Shown here: piece by piece, positions 24,546 to 37,296 of the stretch
Position numbering within the stretch: position 1 is the first letter of the stretch
How the letters are laid out: each line of letters starts with the position of its first letter
DNA from: Quillaja saponaria
Lineage: Eukaryota; Streptophyta; Magnoliopsida; Fabales; Quillajaceae
Direction of reading: 5' to 3'
DNA length: 64,000 nucleotides
NCBI GenBank assembly: GCA_029379385.1
Contig: CM055605.1
Span: 18,573,001 to 18,637,000, forward strand
Notes under the pieces: generated by a model
Databases searched by the model: none
Told to the model about the DNA's origin: nothing
The model's input: only the letters and a program-made list of their open reading frames with translations
Program-made: the position numbers and the translations under genes

Positions 24546-25387
24546 ATCTTTAAGACAATGTTTTTTGTGATATATATATATATATATATATTCTCTTAAG
24601 AATGTTTTAATTTTTTGTTTTTTACTTAAGTGCGCCTAAGCATGTGCCTGCACCTTGCACTTAGTGCCTTGCACCTAGAAGTCCTTATCGCCTAAATGCA
24701 CTTACCACTTTTTAAAACTTTGGTTTTATAATTATGCCCTTAAAATGATTTATTTTGGTATGTTCTCCTTTCCATTCAAATCCTCTTTATTTGGAGGGTA
24801 CATGTAAACTCCGCCAAGATTGTACTCTGTTGATCTCAAGCCCAGCTGCCTAGGTAAAAGAGAAGGGTTGCAATAAATTGACAACCATCATAAAACTAAT
24901 CAAATAGTGAATGCTAACTAGTTTGAATTTTAAGACTTAGTTGAGTTTGATAGGTACATATACCATTACCCGCCAGTTCCTTTCCATCCTTTAAGAAAAA
25001 CTCTCAAACCAAAGAAAATGTATCGTACCCTCTCATTTCCTTTCCTCTCCTTTCCCTCTATTCCCCTCCATCAAAATAGTCCCTAAGAGTATTTTATAAG
25101 GTTTCTTTTCTTTTCTTTTCTTTTTTATTTTTTTTATTTTTTCCCCCCTTTTTCTTCTAGGTAGAGGTAGACAATTATATTAGTATTGTGGACTTGTGGT
25201 ACGTATTGTTGCAGGTAGCATCAGTTAGCATGTTTAATTTTATGCTGATGTTGGAGTAGGAGGTTGTTTTATCATGATTTGAGATAGAAATTAATAAATT
25301 CCCCTCACCATTTTGCTATGTTAATTTTGTACTGACGTAGTAGTTAGTTACTTAGTTATATATTCATTTAGTATTGGTTTCATATGT

Positions 25388-25541
25388 TGCTGAATCATTG
25401 GTTGAAGCAAGATGATTGAATATCATTGATGATGGGTTATATACTTACATTATCATTAGTTATATGCTTTCGTTATCATTTAGTGTTGGTTCTTATGTTG
25501 TTGAATCATTGGTTGAAGCAAGAAGATTGAATATCATTGAT
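25388..25541 (+). repeat. Direct repeat, ~111 bp period
   Basis: Two copies of a ~43 bp core (TTGAATCATTGGTTGAAGC followed by AGATTGAATATCATTGAT with one indel) begin about 111 bp apart, with the TTATCATT-rich stretch between them also repeated. Confidence 0.65.
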
Positions 25542-27706
25542 TATGAATTAGACATTAGAATAATTTTGTTTGCACAAATGAACTTGCATAATTGCATGCA
25601 TCTTAAAACTCTTGATAAAATTTACTAAACCCGGTTAGTGACGTAAAAAGATCAGGCTTGATGTTTGAAAGAGTCTATAGTTGATTGGAAGAGTAATTTG
25701 CAATTTCTAGTTTGTTTTCTTCTCTGCCCTCTTTTTTTTTTTTTTTTTCTCCAAGGTATACAATTGTACAAGTGTTGCAGCACTTATTTTAGCAAATAGC
25801 ATCAGTTAGTGTGTTTATGTCTCTGTAGATGTTTGAGCGGAAGGTTGTTTTAGGATGACTTGATACAAAGATGCATGGTCCTTGATAATTTTCCTCTGAT
25901 CATAAGTTTTTCTCTGTTAAGTTTTCCTAGGCCTAGGGAGAACACACAATGTGTTCATACGATGCTTTGGTTTGATCTATGCTAGAAAACAATAAGAAAA
26001 TGCTTTTTCAATATGTAAGTTTTACTTACATGGGGTAGTGATCTTTGATAGTGTAATAAATTAAAGCAACTTGTTCACAGGATTGGTAGAGCACAATGGT
26101 TTTTCCCTTTACAACTTTATTTCTTTTGTTCTTGTTAATCTCGTTTCTTGAGATATTCCAAAGAAATATTGGGGGTCTAATGCCTGAATTGGTGATATAT
26201 ATCCACAGTAAAATAGTAAAGCAGAAGGTTTGGGTGAATGGAAACTGGATACTAAATGCTCTGCTCATATACAAAGTTAGTTATATGTTATAGTAGTGAA
26301 TGTTAGAAAAATCATGAACTTCTACGTGTGAAGAGATCCAGAATGGAGGAAATTGTCAGCAATACAAATGAAAATGCAGTGGTGCTTTGAAGATTTTTGT
26401 CTAGCAGATGCAATGGGGTACTAGCACTATACGTATAAGATGAGAATGAAAGTTCCTATCCATGGAGCAGAGGATTTTGTATATAAATGGTTCAAAGGTG
26501 CTTGTTAGAGATTGTCTCTTGTTACCTGGCAAAAAGAGGAAAGCAAAAAAAAAAAAGAGAGAATAAGCAAAGGGAGAAAGAGAAAAATATGAAGTGAGAG
26601 GAACAGGGAGGAGCTTGAGCATAGTTTAACTCATTGATTGCTCTTAGTAACAGGCTAACAAAGCTCTTGCTCTTATTTTACTGCCTCTTTTCATGATCCT
26701 TACACATGTTCAGGTGATGTTATCTCCGTGCATGGTCTCTTCTTTTCCTGTTATTTCTGCATATGTCATACTGAAGTGTTAAAATTTGTTGTTTTTGGAT
26801 TTACCAATTCACTATTGCTTTTATCCGCATTCAGTTTCTTAATCATTCTAAATATATTTTTCATGTTTGCCTTCCATCTTGTGACATAGGTTTTATTTTT
26901 AATCCCGTAAAGCAATTACTGCTCGTACAGTGGTCCGTCAGTAATTTTTATTCTTTCTGGACTATAAACATGTACTGATGGATGATCGTTTGTGCAATTG
27001 GAGTATCTGGATGATTAGATAATGTCTTCTGTACAAACTGCATATTACTGGTATACTCCGTGGGTGCCCTTTCACTTACTTTATGCCGTAAAAGACATAT
27101 GCAGTGGGTGATATTTGGCTTATTGTCTAGCATTGTAAGGCTGTCTATATGAAATATAGTCGTGTCTATCCTATTCAATTTCACTTTTGATTTTTTTCAA
27201 TAGTAGAAGAAAAAAATTGATCTAGTTTATATGTTCCAACCAGTCAGAAACCTAGTATTATGATTAATGAATGCTGGTTTTTGTATGTGATATAGGAAAC
27301 TGGTTTCTTGGAACATTCTTATATGAACTTATATATTACTCACTTGTTCGTTGTTTCTGTACTCATCCCATGTGATCTGAAATTCTGTATATTACATAGG
27401 TAAGAATGTACATATAAAAGCAACAGTAGAGTAACCATGTTCGATGCCCTAGTGTCTGGAAGTCTACTTCAAGGCTATTTCCCCTTACTCATTATCTGAT
27501 GCTTGTCACAACAGAGACATTAACACACACGCACACAAACAAACAAGAGTAAATCACAAATTTGATTGAATTTTTGTTTGCATATATGATAATGTTTTAT
27601 GCTGACACACTGACAACATGCTCGTTTCCATGAATTGAAGGGATATAATGTGAATGCTACCGTGGTGATGAATGTTGATTAATTACATTTATAAATTGCG
27701 CATCAC

Positions 27707-27707
27707 A

Positions 27708-27738
<31 letters not shown>
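27707..27738 (+). repeat. GGACGA hexanucleotide array
   Basis: Five perfect GGACGA units. If translated in one frame they give alternating Asp-Glu leading into DDLEKFEDFF, which looks protein-like, but no supporting exon or splice structure is visible on either side, so I call only the repeat. Confidence 0.7.
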
Positions 27739-29819
27739 TTTGGAGAAATTTGAGGACTTCTTTTATTTCCCATATATGATAGGTTTTCCTGTAGTCATTG
27801 ATTCATTCAAGTTGTACTGACAGACACAGGATGCTTTAGATTTGATTTACTCGTGGATTTGTGGTATCAGATAGCGAAGTGAACTTAAGAAATTATATGG
27901 CTTTGGTTTTGCTGAGTATACAAGTACTGTAGAGAATCACATTTTATGTCTGGTGTTTGGTGGTCTTTGCCAACTTTGAGGGGCGGCCGGGGTCTCTTTG
28001 CATGTCTGAGATTTTGAAACGAGATTGCTTCCTAATTTGGAGAGATTCTCATTTTAAAGAAAACAATTAATTATTAATACAAAATAAGATTAAATTTATT
28101 ACTAAAGCTTTTCTTTTTAGGTTGGCTATGTAACATCTGTTATATTTAATCCTATATTCTGAAGACATCTGGGAAAGGTGGATTTGAATACTATGAATAG
28201 GCAATGAATCTCGGAACTAACGATACACTGCAATGCGTTGGCACCTCTAAATATGAATTAAATATTATTTTTTAAATTGTGATAAAATAAAGTGCAAAAT
28301 TTTATAAGAATTATTATTTAATTTAAATTAATAATAAAATATTGTTATTGAATTATTTTAATAATTTCAAAATTTTAGTTATTTTTTAATAAGAATATTT
28401 AGATATTTATCTTAATTTTAAACTTAAAAATATATATATATATATATATGTATTAAAAATAAAAAGAAGATTAATATAGTATCGTAATGAGATATTTAAA
28501 TAATTTAATACTAAATATTTTAGATAAAATAAAACTTCGGGTCTTATTCAACGTATTATATTATTGTAGTTGTCTTTTTCGATACGTTAAATCAGCCTAT
28601 AAGTGACAAAAGAAAATAAAGGGAAAAAACGATGGCTATTGACTCATTGCAATTATGTAATTTTTTATGACCGACCTTTGTCTAGGATAGTGCGTCACTT
28701 TATTAGTATTGTAATTATCACATTCTTCAGTGGCGCTCTTATCCCTAAACGGTGTGAGAAGGTTGAGTTTTAGGATTTTGATAAGGAATTGCCTTAAATG
28801 ATATAGTTTTATTTACTTAAGGGTAAGAGTGTTATTGCACAATTTGTTAATTATAATGTTTAATTTTTGTAAACCATTGTTCTAAGCACATTGGTTAACT
28901 TCCATAAATAAATTTTTTTATTAGGATACTTGATCAATTATATAATATATATTATCTATTTTAAAATTTTAAATTTTTACAAGTTATATTTATTATAATT
29001 TAATAATTTTATTTTATTTTATGAGATATCTTATTAACAATATTATTAATTTATATTTGTTATTTTAAAAAAATTAAATTGATGTAATATTAATTAATGT
29101 GTCAACCTATTTTGTTATGTGTCATTTTTTCAACTTATTATTTTCTTAACAATTATATAGTATGTAATTTTAATTTTTAAATGTTAAAGAAGCATTTTGT
29201 GACATAGATTTCTAATTGAATATGTACTATGTAAATGTTAATTTCTATTTAAAGTTTGACAATAATACTATTAGCTGACTTGATGTAAACATAAATTTGC
29301 TTTATTATTACAATTGATATATTCTAATAAGCAGTGAAAACAATATTTAAAAGTGTTCATTATAATAATTTTTTGATTTTTTTTGTTAAAATAATTTTTT
29401 TTTCAAATAAAGACAATTCAAATAAGATTATTTATATACCTGTAAGATGTAAGATATATTATTATTCTTAAAGTATGAAGAATGTGTGAGATATTTTTAC
29501 TTAAATTGTTAACAAACAAAATTGTAAAGTTGATAAAAATTAGATAAAAAAATAATAATATATAATATTTAACATAAGTAAAATATTAGATAATTAATAA
29601 ATGATGTGTTTTGATGTCCCGCATATGTTCAAAAAGTAATTAATATATATATATATATATATATGAACATTAAAAACTAAAATTACTAAATAGGCCCTTT
29701 TGGTACAACTATAACGTACTTGGGGTGACTAGTAAAAAAACGAGACGGGTAAGAAAGTCTGGCAAAAAATAACAGTCACACTCTCATCCGCCTATTACTT
29801 TATGTCTCTTTCTTACTAC

Positions 29820-29964
29820 GTAGGGGGTGGCGCCTGGTGTCTACAAATAGCGAGCAAGTGTTGGAATTGGACAGATATAGAAGAAAACCTGCTACACCTC
29901 ACCAGCTCACCTTTCTCAGTCTCACACTCTTTCTGTTACTGTTACAGACTTGCAGTGTCCTTAT
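29820..29964 (+). promoter_or_regulatory. Putative promoter/5' leader of the LEA-like gene
   Basis: About 100-150 bp upstream of the ATG there are ACGT-core (CTACGTAGG, about 29,816-29,824) and GGGTGGCGCC motifs. A weak TATA-like CTACAAATAG lies at about 29,841. The following CT-rich leader (CTCACACTCTTTCTGTTACTG) is typical of plant 5' UTRs. ACGT cores are bound by bZIP factors in ABA/stress-responsive LEA promoters; that link is inference. Confidence 0.35.
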
Positions 29965-31885
29965 ATGGCCGCCAATTCGAAAAGCAGAGGGATCGCTAAC
30001 TTGGGAAAGCGAGTAGTTAACCAGATCTGGACCTCCAACTCTCGCGATCCATCTCACTCTGTTTCTGCTCTCACTTTCAGGTAAACAAATTTTTTAATTC
30101 TGTTTGTTTCCCACGAATCTCTCTCGGAAAATTGATTAATTGCAGCTTTGCTTTAATGAACTTGTAAATTAATTCTGCTTACTCCATCCTTCATTATTGA
30201 TTGATTTTTTGTTTGGTTACCAAAACTATGAGATGGTGTCTTTATTGGAGTCTGCGATTAATTTAATTTGACTTTTATGTTGCTAATTGTTGTGAACTTT
30301 CTGAGATCACTATCACATTTCCCAGGATGAATATCAACCCTCCACGCTTTTAGCCCTTGTTTATTTCCAAGGAAAACAGAAGAAATAGATACACTTTCCT
30401 GGAACCTTCTTTTATAAGTTTTTATTTTTATTTTTTTAATGAAATATTTCAAAATTCATTGGCCTTTCTTTTTACTAAATTTGGGCTCTTACTTTTTTCT
30501 CTTCTAAATTATTCTTTATTAGTTTTTTCTTCTTTGATATTAGTTTTAATCTTCTTATTGTAAGTGAATTAGATCTATGCGGATGAGTGAAATTGAAACA
30601 AGTATTTTGAATAATAGATTAATATGAATCCCCATTTGGGTATTTTGTTGATGTGTATATGTACAACGTGTTAATATTTTTGAGGACGAGAAATCTAGGA
30701 CCATTTTTGGTGATAAATTGCTTGATGGCTAATGTCCATGTTTTTGGACCATGCTTTTTGGAAATGAGCACTTTTGTAACTTTCTGTCACGTCATCCAAC
30801 TAGTTTTGGATAATATTTATATGCCATGACCCCACCTCATGAGGCAGGTGGCACTCGAAATAAGCGGAGGGTTACTTGTGATGTCGGGAATTTTGACTTG
30901 TACAAATCCATGGCTAAGATGGTTGGGTGACGATAGATGGCCATATCTTGTGTATGGGTGTCAATTTTCACAAAGCTCTCTTTGTTGGGTGTCAAATAGT
31001 TTGTTTGGGAAGGAAATCTTGTTGGGTTAGTTTCTAGATCTTATCAGGATAGATCATAGTCATATGCTAATCACGTGATATCGAATAGTTGCATATGTAT
31101 GTATTTATTTTCTCTTTTTTCTTGTTCTTGCTGCGTAACACCACATCCACATGTTGTCTATATCTATTTTATCCAACATATTGGATAACACCACCTACCC
31201 AAATTCTACTTTGTGATTTGAAATTGGGGAGTCTTTTTTTTTTTTGTAAACATATACCCTATCCTCACTTCTTAGACATGTTTTATAGTCACAACAATTG
31301 GAAGAAGAGTGTTAAACATAGCATATTTTTCCGTCACACTCCATCTTTTGTTTAGAAAATATTTCTATCATCCATGGAATTGACATGTGACACATAGGAT
31401 TCGAGATATATTGTATATGACTGTTTTATACGTACAATATTGATGCTTAGTATAGAAGAGTGTGGAATGAATGAAAACTTACTTACAATAGTACATTAAC
31501 GAAGGATTATGTTTCATTTTATTATGTTAATGTATATGTATAATGTAACTCAATTTGTTAGTTGTAATGAAATCTTTACAGGAGGACTGTACACACGGTG
31601 TACGACAAGAACCCTGATGATCAAATCCATCATAGTGTGGTTCCTGATGATGTGATTCAGCCGGAATCCGACAAGTACTGGGCCCCACATCCACAAACGG
31701 GGGTATTTGGGCCAAGCAGCGAGCAATCTCCCGCTGCCACCGTTGGTGAGGATCGCAGCTTCCGCTCCTCCTCCTCGTCCTCTGAAGCTGCCAATGCTGG
31801 TACTGGAGACTCTGTGCTGGAGCAGAAGGCCTGGTTCCGTCCCACAAGTATTGAGGATTTTGAGAGACCACACCCACAGTCCTGA
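29965..31885 (+). CDS. Late embryogenesis abundant-like protein (At5g17165-like), two exons
   Basis: Exon 1 is 29,965-30,080 and exon 2 is 31,582-31,885. The intron is 1,501 bp with GT (30,081) and AG (31,581), and the AG|G junction keeps the frame. The product is 139 aa. The N-terminus MAANSKSRGIANLGKRVVNQ is basic and amphipathic, compatible with organelle targeting. The exon 2 part has the family core HTVYDKNPDDQIHHSVVPDD, then KYWAPHPQTGVFGP, a Ser-rich acidic linker, and the C-terminal AWFRPTSIEDFERPH. The layout matches small plant LEA-type proteins similar to Arabidopsis At5g17165, which are associated with stress tolerance. No stops or shifts are seen. It is the only clearly intact gene in the window. 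Function beyond stress-protein membership is inference. Confidence 0.85.
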
Positions 31886-32420
31886 GGTGTTGAAATAATT
31901 TGATATCTATCTACATAAGTAGACTGTTTAGTAACAGTATAATAATATATGCATATATATATATAAATGAGTAATTTTAGTACTGGTACTGTATTTTGTT
32001 TTGCCCTATATACATAATTATTATTAGAGAGTAAAGCAGGAATAGAGTGGATAAAACAACATAACCCAATTATAAACTCTGGTATGTGTAACAGGACAGG
32101 AGATCTCAATCCTGTATAATGTATGTATGGTATTGGATTGTGTTTACAGGAGACTTCTGATATAAAATTAATCTTTGTGCTTATGTTATGATTTATGAAT
32201 TAGGCTTCTATTTTGACACACAAAATTTGGTTTTATTTGTTTTTTTTTGTGTATCATGATTGACGTTGGTGTTTTTGGCCCGCTGATGTTTTTTTCTTCC
32301 AAAATATAATGATTTTTTTTTTCGTGAGTATATTTATATAAATCAGCTGCCCATTATCTTTTCAAGTGCTTGAACTTATATTATAAACCCATATAGATTT
32401 GTATATCTATATCGTTTCCA

Positions 32421-32453
<33 letters not shown>

Positions 32454-33185
32454 GTTAATATTCAAACCTAGTATTACTTATACATGTGTGCAACATTTTC
32501 TTTTCTATTGTATTAAAAATAACATGTTAAAATGAAAAAACAGAGATCAACATAATGTATCAATACTAAGAACAAAACCATAAGAATTAGTGGTTGTTTT
32601 TAAAAAAAAAAAAAAAGCATTTTTGACTCATTTGAAAACAAAAAAATAAAAAAGTAATTTCTGGATACTTTTAAGATAAAAGTTAAGAAGTTTTAATACT
32701 TTTTTTAAATTATCTTATAATGCAGTTAACTTTGCATCAGATATTTATATTAATCTCATTTTAGTAAGTCTCAAGGGGATGAGTATAATTTATCATGTCG
32801 TTGTGTTTAGGTTTTGTCTTAACTCATCTGGATAAAATAAATATAGTTTTGGGGTTTGACTTTTATTTTTCTAGTATGCGTACTAAAATTTCTTTGTGCA
32901 ATTAAACCCCATTTTGGGACTTTATGGTAATGTATGGTGAACACGAATGTATAAAGACTTAGATTGGTAGCGATAATGTATTTCTTCACATTGATCAATA
33001 TATATAGTACATAGGATTACAACAAGATAGATATAAAAATTACAAAACACATGTACTGTTGTCTATTTTAATTGAATTTAAAAGTTGGATATCCCAGCTA
33101 TTTTTGGTGGAGGAAATTGAGTAGTTGCAGGATGTGGAGTTGACTCCTCAAGATGGAGGATCCATCAGAGACGAGATTTATCTTG
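31886..33185. other. 3' flank of LEA-like gene and intergenic sequence
   Basis: The first ~300 bp should include the LEA 3' UTR; AATAATATATG and other AATAAA-like words are present but not decisive. An (ATT)n array lies at about 32,421-32,453. Nothing else is recognised. Confidence 0.45.
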
Positions 33186-33425
33186 TGTTAAGACCTTTTG
33201 GTCTTTACTAGAAATCACAGTGAATGAGGGAAACAAAGAGAGAGAGATATAGGGGGAGCCAAGGAAATGCTACGACTAAAACTACTCCCAAAGGAAATAA
33301 AATTCTCATTCATTCAATGATTAAGAATTACAGGCAATTTGATCCTTGTTCATAAGATATATATACATATATGTATATATACAAAATCCCCTGATTAACC
33401 CTAAGACCAAAAGGGCACCGTTACA
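33186..33425 (-). repeat. 3' LTR with palindromic ends
   Basis: Both LTR termini contain the same word in opposite orientation: AAGACCTTTTGGTCTT at 33,190-33,205 and AAGACCAAAAGGGCACC at about 33,401. The first is itself a near-perfect palindrome and recurs at 34,675 in the partner LTR (AAGACCCTTTGGTCTT). Confidence 0.7.
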
Positions 33426-34815
33426 ATATTCATTCCTTCCAAGCACCCTTGTCCTCAAGGGTGTTAACTGCAATCCCTCTCTACTAATGACATAAATTTC
33501 AGCCATCATTGCTTGGGCACTAATGTGTGCAGAACTCATTTCATTCACCAATTTCAGCCATTGAACCACCATTTCTATTCTAAAGTATGCAGTAACCTTG
33601 CAACCTTTGTCCCATGATTGAAATTTGAAAATAATAAATTCAATTTCCCCCTGTACTCCTTCCACAAAAGTCTTCACCTTCGTGTTTGTTGAAGCCATAA
33701 TACTCACATGAAGACACCAACCTAGCTTGTTCCTTTTGAATGGAATGTACCATTATACACAATTTCTTTTTCATCTTCATTTTCTTTTGCATTATATGCA
33801 AAAGCCTTGGTTGCAGGACTTTCATCAAACGACAATATCCTTATCAACTAACATTTTTGCATCAACTAGCTGAGACCCTCCCTGATTTTCTCCACTAACG
33901 ACAATATCCTTATCAGGATCTTGTGATTATGGTCAGCCACTTCATTCCCAAAGCTAGTGTAGCCAACTTCTAGCTCCTTTTCATTATCATCTTCACCAAC
34001 ATAGACCAAATTAGGATCCGTTTCATGGTGAACGGATCTAGCCAATTGATCCATGGCTTCAAGATCATTCCTTCCTCTTCACCTTTGATCTGCTGGTCCA
34101 GATTACATTCGAATAGATTCATACCCAAATCTAGTTGAGATGCAATTGAATTCTCATTATCAACATCTCTAATTTCACCGAGAACCACATGGTGATCACT
34201 GTCTATGGTGGGTGATGAGTAACATGGATTTTGGTAGCAAGGACTTGGGAATGCAAATGAATAATTTGAATTTTGGGACGGTTGATAACAAGGGTTTGTA
34301 TAGCCAAAATTCGGAGTTAGAGGTGAGCAATAGAAGTTTTGATTTGGTTGATGACCATGGAAAGTGCTTCCATAATCAGGATGGTAATGAGAGAAACTGG
34401 AATTGAAATTCTGAATTGGTGAAGCTGGAGAATTTAGAGAATTGGAGAATACCTTGGATGACAAAAATTCTCCCCTGGGAGTGCAGCTACTTGACCATTT
34501 ATAGTCATGGTTGCAGCTTGTCTTTGTGGTTGTGAGCTTAGAATCCCCATTTCCGTCACCAATCTCATTTCCTCTGACCACTTTGCAAATAATTTATCAT
34601 TGATTCTTCAAATTCTTTGACTCTGTGATTCATGCTCCATCCTGATCGAAACTGGAGCTCTAATACCAAATGTTAAGACCCTTTGGTCTTAACTGGAAAT
34701 TTACAAGGAATCACAATGAAATAGAGAGAGCCAAGGAAATGCTATGACTAAAACTACTCCTAAAGGAAGTAAAATTCTCATTCATTCAAGGGTTGAGGAT
34801 TACAAGCAAAATGGT
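33186..34815 (-). mobile_element. Small LTR retrotransposon without pol (non-autonomous or deleted)
   Basis: The left LTR (33,186-33,425, 240 bp) recurs as a truncated right LTR (34,671 to about 34,815). On the minus strand the element reads: LTR ending TTAACA, primer-binding site TTTGGTATTAGAGC (34,657-34,670), ~1.25 kb interior, then the 3' LTR starting TGTAACGGTG. The interior opens with a gag-like start (MEHESQSQRI, KWSEEMRLVTEMG) and a Gln/Asn/Pro-rich stretch. It ends with a frame LRTRVLGRNEYC that recalls the tail of retrotransposon polyproteins. No protease, integrase or reverse transcriptase is visible. The right LTR is cut where a Copia RNase H fragment begins. Confidence 0.65.
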
Positions 34816-35733
34816 ACCGTAGCATCTTGTTGCGGACTTGCAGGAATCATTGTTTATACAGAGTTTTGGTCATTGCATCTGCAAGTGGAATGTTAGTAGA
34901 AATATTAGTAATTTTGAGTTTTCCAGCTTGAATTTGTTATCTCTTAAAATAATAATCTAAAGCAAAATGTTTCATCTTGGAATAAAAGACTGGATTGACA
35001 CTCAGATAAATGGCTCCAATTTTACTACAGGGCGCTTGGGAAGGTCTGAGTTAATGAAATGCCAAGTTCTTGGAGGAAATTTTTAATCCAACTTAACTTA
35101 GTTGATGTGTGGGCTAATGCTCTATATTCTGCCTCTACTAAGGAACGAGCTACAATTTTTTGCTTGGAGAACTTCCAGGATAGTATGTTGAAGCCCAGAT
35201 ATATAACATAAACTGTAGTAAAGGATCTATCATCTGGATTACCACCCTAATTAGCATCACTGAATGCTGTCAACTATAAAGGAAATCTTTTCTTTAGTAG
35301 GAGGCCATAGAAAATTGTACCTTTGAGATACCGAGCTACTATCTTTAAGGCATACCAATGCTGCTCAGATGGTTTATGCAAAAATTTTAGAAAATTAATT
35401 GACATAGAAGGCTACATTTAGTCATGTTAAGGACATATATTGAAGGGCACTCACTAAATTTTAGAACAAAGTAGCATCAGCAGGAGCAGTTCCATCACAC
35501 AATTTCAATGCTACTATGGTGGATAAGGGAGTAATCAATTCTTTGACACCATCCAAATTAAATTTTTGAAAAATATCACGAATGTATTTTTGTTGAGATA
35601 AAATAATTCTTGGGCCATATGAATCACTTCAACTCTCCAAAAGTAATTAAGTGTCCCAAGACTTTCAAAGAGAACCTAGTTGAGAGTTTGTCAAAGAATG
35701 TTGTGAAGAATTGGTTGTTGTTCCTAGTAACTA

Positions 35734-37250
35734 CCAAGGAACAAAATTTTGTGTTGATTCACCCGTTTCAAGCTAATCGATTTGGTTTCCACACACATAG
35801 AAATGAATCACATATACAGAAACCAAAGCTTGTAGTTTCGGTGGAAATGAAGCCAATTCCACTGTTTCCAACCGAAATGGATCGACACAAAGGTACCAAA
35901 ATTGCAGGTCTGTAGGTACAAAAAGGGGAAGAAAAAGCAAAAGTAAAAGCAGACAAATTTGAAAAAAAAAATGTAGTAGATAATTGAAGGAAGAAATACT
36001 CACTTGTCTTTGAAGAAGATGATGGGAGAGCAAGTTCGCACTTCGCAGGAGTGAGAGAGGTGATTCTCTTGCAGGAGCTGAAGTTGATCGGGTGTAAAGT
36101 TTGGACTGTTGGAGATGAAGTTGAAGAAGAGAGAGTTGCAGAGTTCCAATTGCAGAGTCTAGTTGCAAAGAAAGTGTCGCTGGAGAGAAGAGGCAGAGAG
36201 AACGACTTTTTATTATAAAGTTAGTTTAATTGTTGAAATAGTGAAAAAAATTAATAGATATTTGTTTATATATGTTTATTAACTTAGAATATTAGTAAAT
36301 ATGAATAAATTAGAAAATAATTTTTATGTCATTAACCAGTAACATTAGTAAATATGAATTAATTAGATTTTTTTTTTAAATTTCAATTATTATCTATTTT
36401 TTTATTATATAATTTATTTAAACTTTCAATTATTAGTATTTATTTATATATAGCATAAACAATGAGGTTTTTATTTTAAAGTTAGTTCAATTTTTAAAAT
36501 AGTGAAAAAAAAAATATAGATATAAATTATTTATATATGTTCATTAACTTAGAACATTAGTAGACATGAATTATTTATAAAATAATTTTTAAATTCATTA
36601 TCCTATAACATCAGTAAATATGACTTAATTAGAAAATACATTTTTTTAAATTATTTTTTTCTATCAATTTAATTTATTTAAATTTTCAACTATTGTAATT
36701 TATATAATTTTAATTAGTATCTTTTTTTCCTATCAATTTAATTTATTTAAATTTTTAGTATAATTTAATTAGATTACATGTTTATATTTTTACAGTTAAA
36801 AATAAAAGATGGCTTCTTCTTCCATAAAAAGTAAATAACTAGCTATTGAAGAGCCACGATCCAAAAAAAAAAAAAAGATTGATGATATTGGATGGTTGTA
36901 TTTTGAAAGAATAGGTGATAATCGTCAGCAAGTAATTTGCAATTTTGTGAAAAGCAAATTAAGGGAGGAGGTATAGCTCGAGGCAAACAACATTTAGCTG
37001 GAGGTTATCCAAATGTGACAAAGTGTGAGAAATGTCCCATGAAAATTTCTAAACAAGTGAGATTGCACTTGAAAGAGAAGAAACAAGAGAATGAAAAAAT
37101 GAAAGAAATAATAAGTGAGATGAGAGAAAATTTAATGAGCAGAACAAGGAGAAGAGCGAGGATTAGAGAAGAAGATATTGATGACGCAGATGATGAGATG
37201 AGCATACAAGAAAGACAAGATCTTCAATATGCAACGAATTTATCAATACA

Positions 37251-37296
<46 letters not shown>

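Larger units (their letters stand above)
18402..24720. mobile_element. Composite of two inverted hAT-like element ends, with internal Copia insertion
   Basis: The ends are inverted repeats of about 110 bp (18,402-18,515 and 24,600-24,720), starting GTTTTAAAAAG and rich in GCCTAGGCGC-type motifs. Inside, 23,735-23,945 is the reverse complement of about 24,310-24,500. The right copy read on the plus strand ends an acidic reading frame (ELLQEDDEGYNSSDGD) that resembles the tail of hAT transposases. So two copies of the same 3' end face away from each other, joined by a GCCTAGG-rich middle (about 23,935-24,090). The left copy holds a Copia element. No 8 bp target duplication is visible. Class assignment rests on the tail-like peptide and is moderate. 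Confidence 0.55.
24721..29780. other. Gene-free interval with weak local repeats
   Basis: I recognise no protein-coding exon on either strand. All open frames are short and compositionally random. A ~110 bp direct repeat lies at 25,388-25,541 (ATCATTGGTTGAAGCAAG occurs twice). A diverged ~590 bp duplication brings together about 25,160-25,310 and 25,750-25,910 (TAGCATCAGTTAG in both). A pure GGACGA hexamer array lies at about 27,707-27,738. (TA)n tracts lie near 28,435 and 29,645. The part after about 28,250 is extremely AT-rich. Confidence 0.5.

Noticed and set aside
31657..32109. A 150-codon open frame on the minus strand over the LEA-like gene
   Set aside because: It is antisense to LEA exon 2, and its composition simply mirrors the well-conserved plus-strand frame. 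Two more minus-strand frames over 31,527-31,877 are rejected for the same reason.
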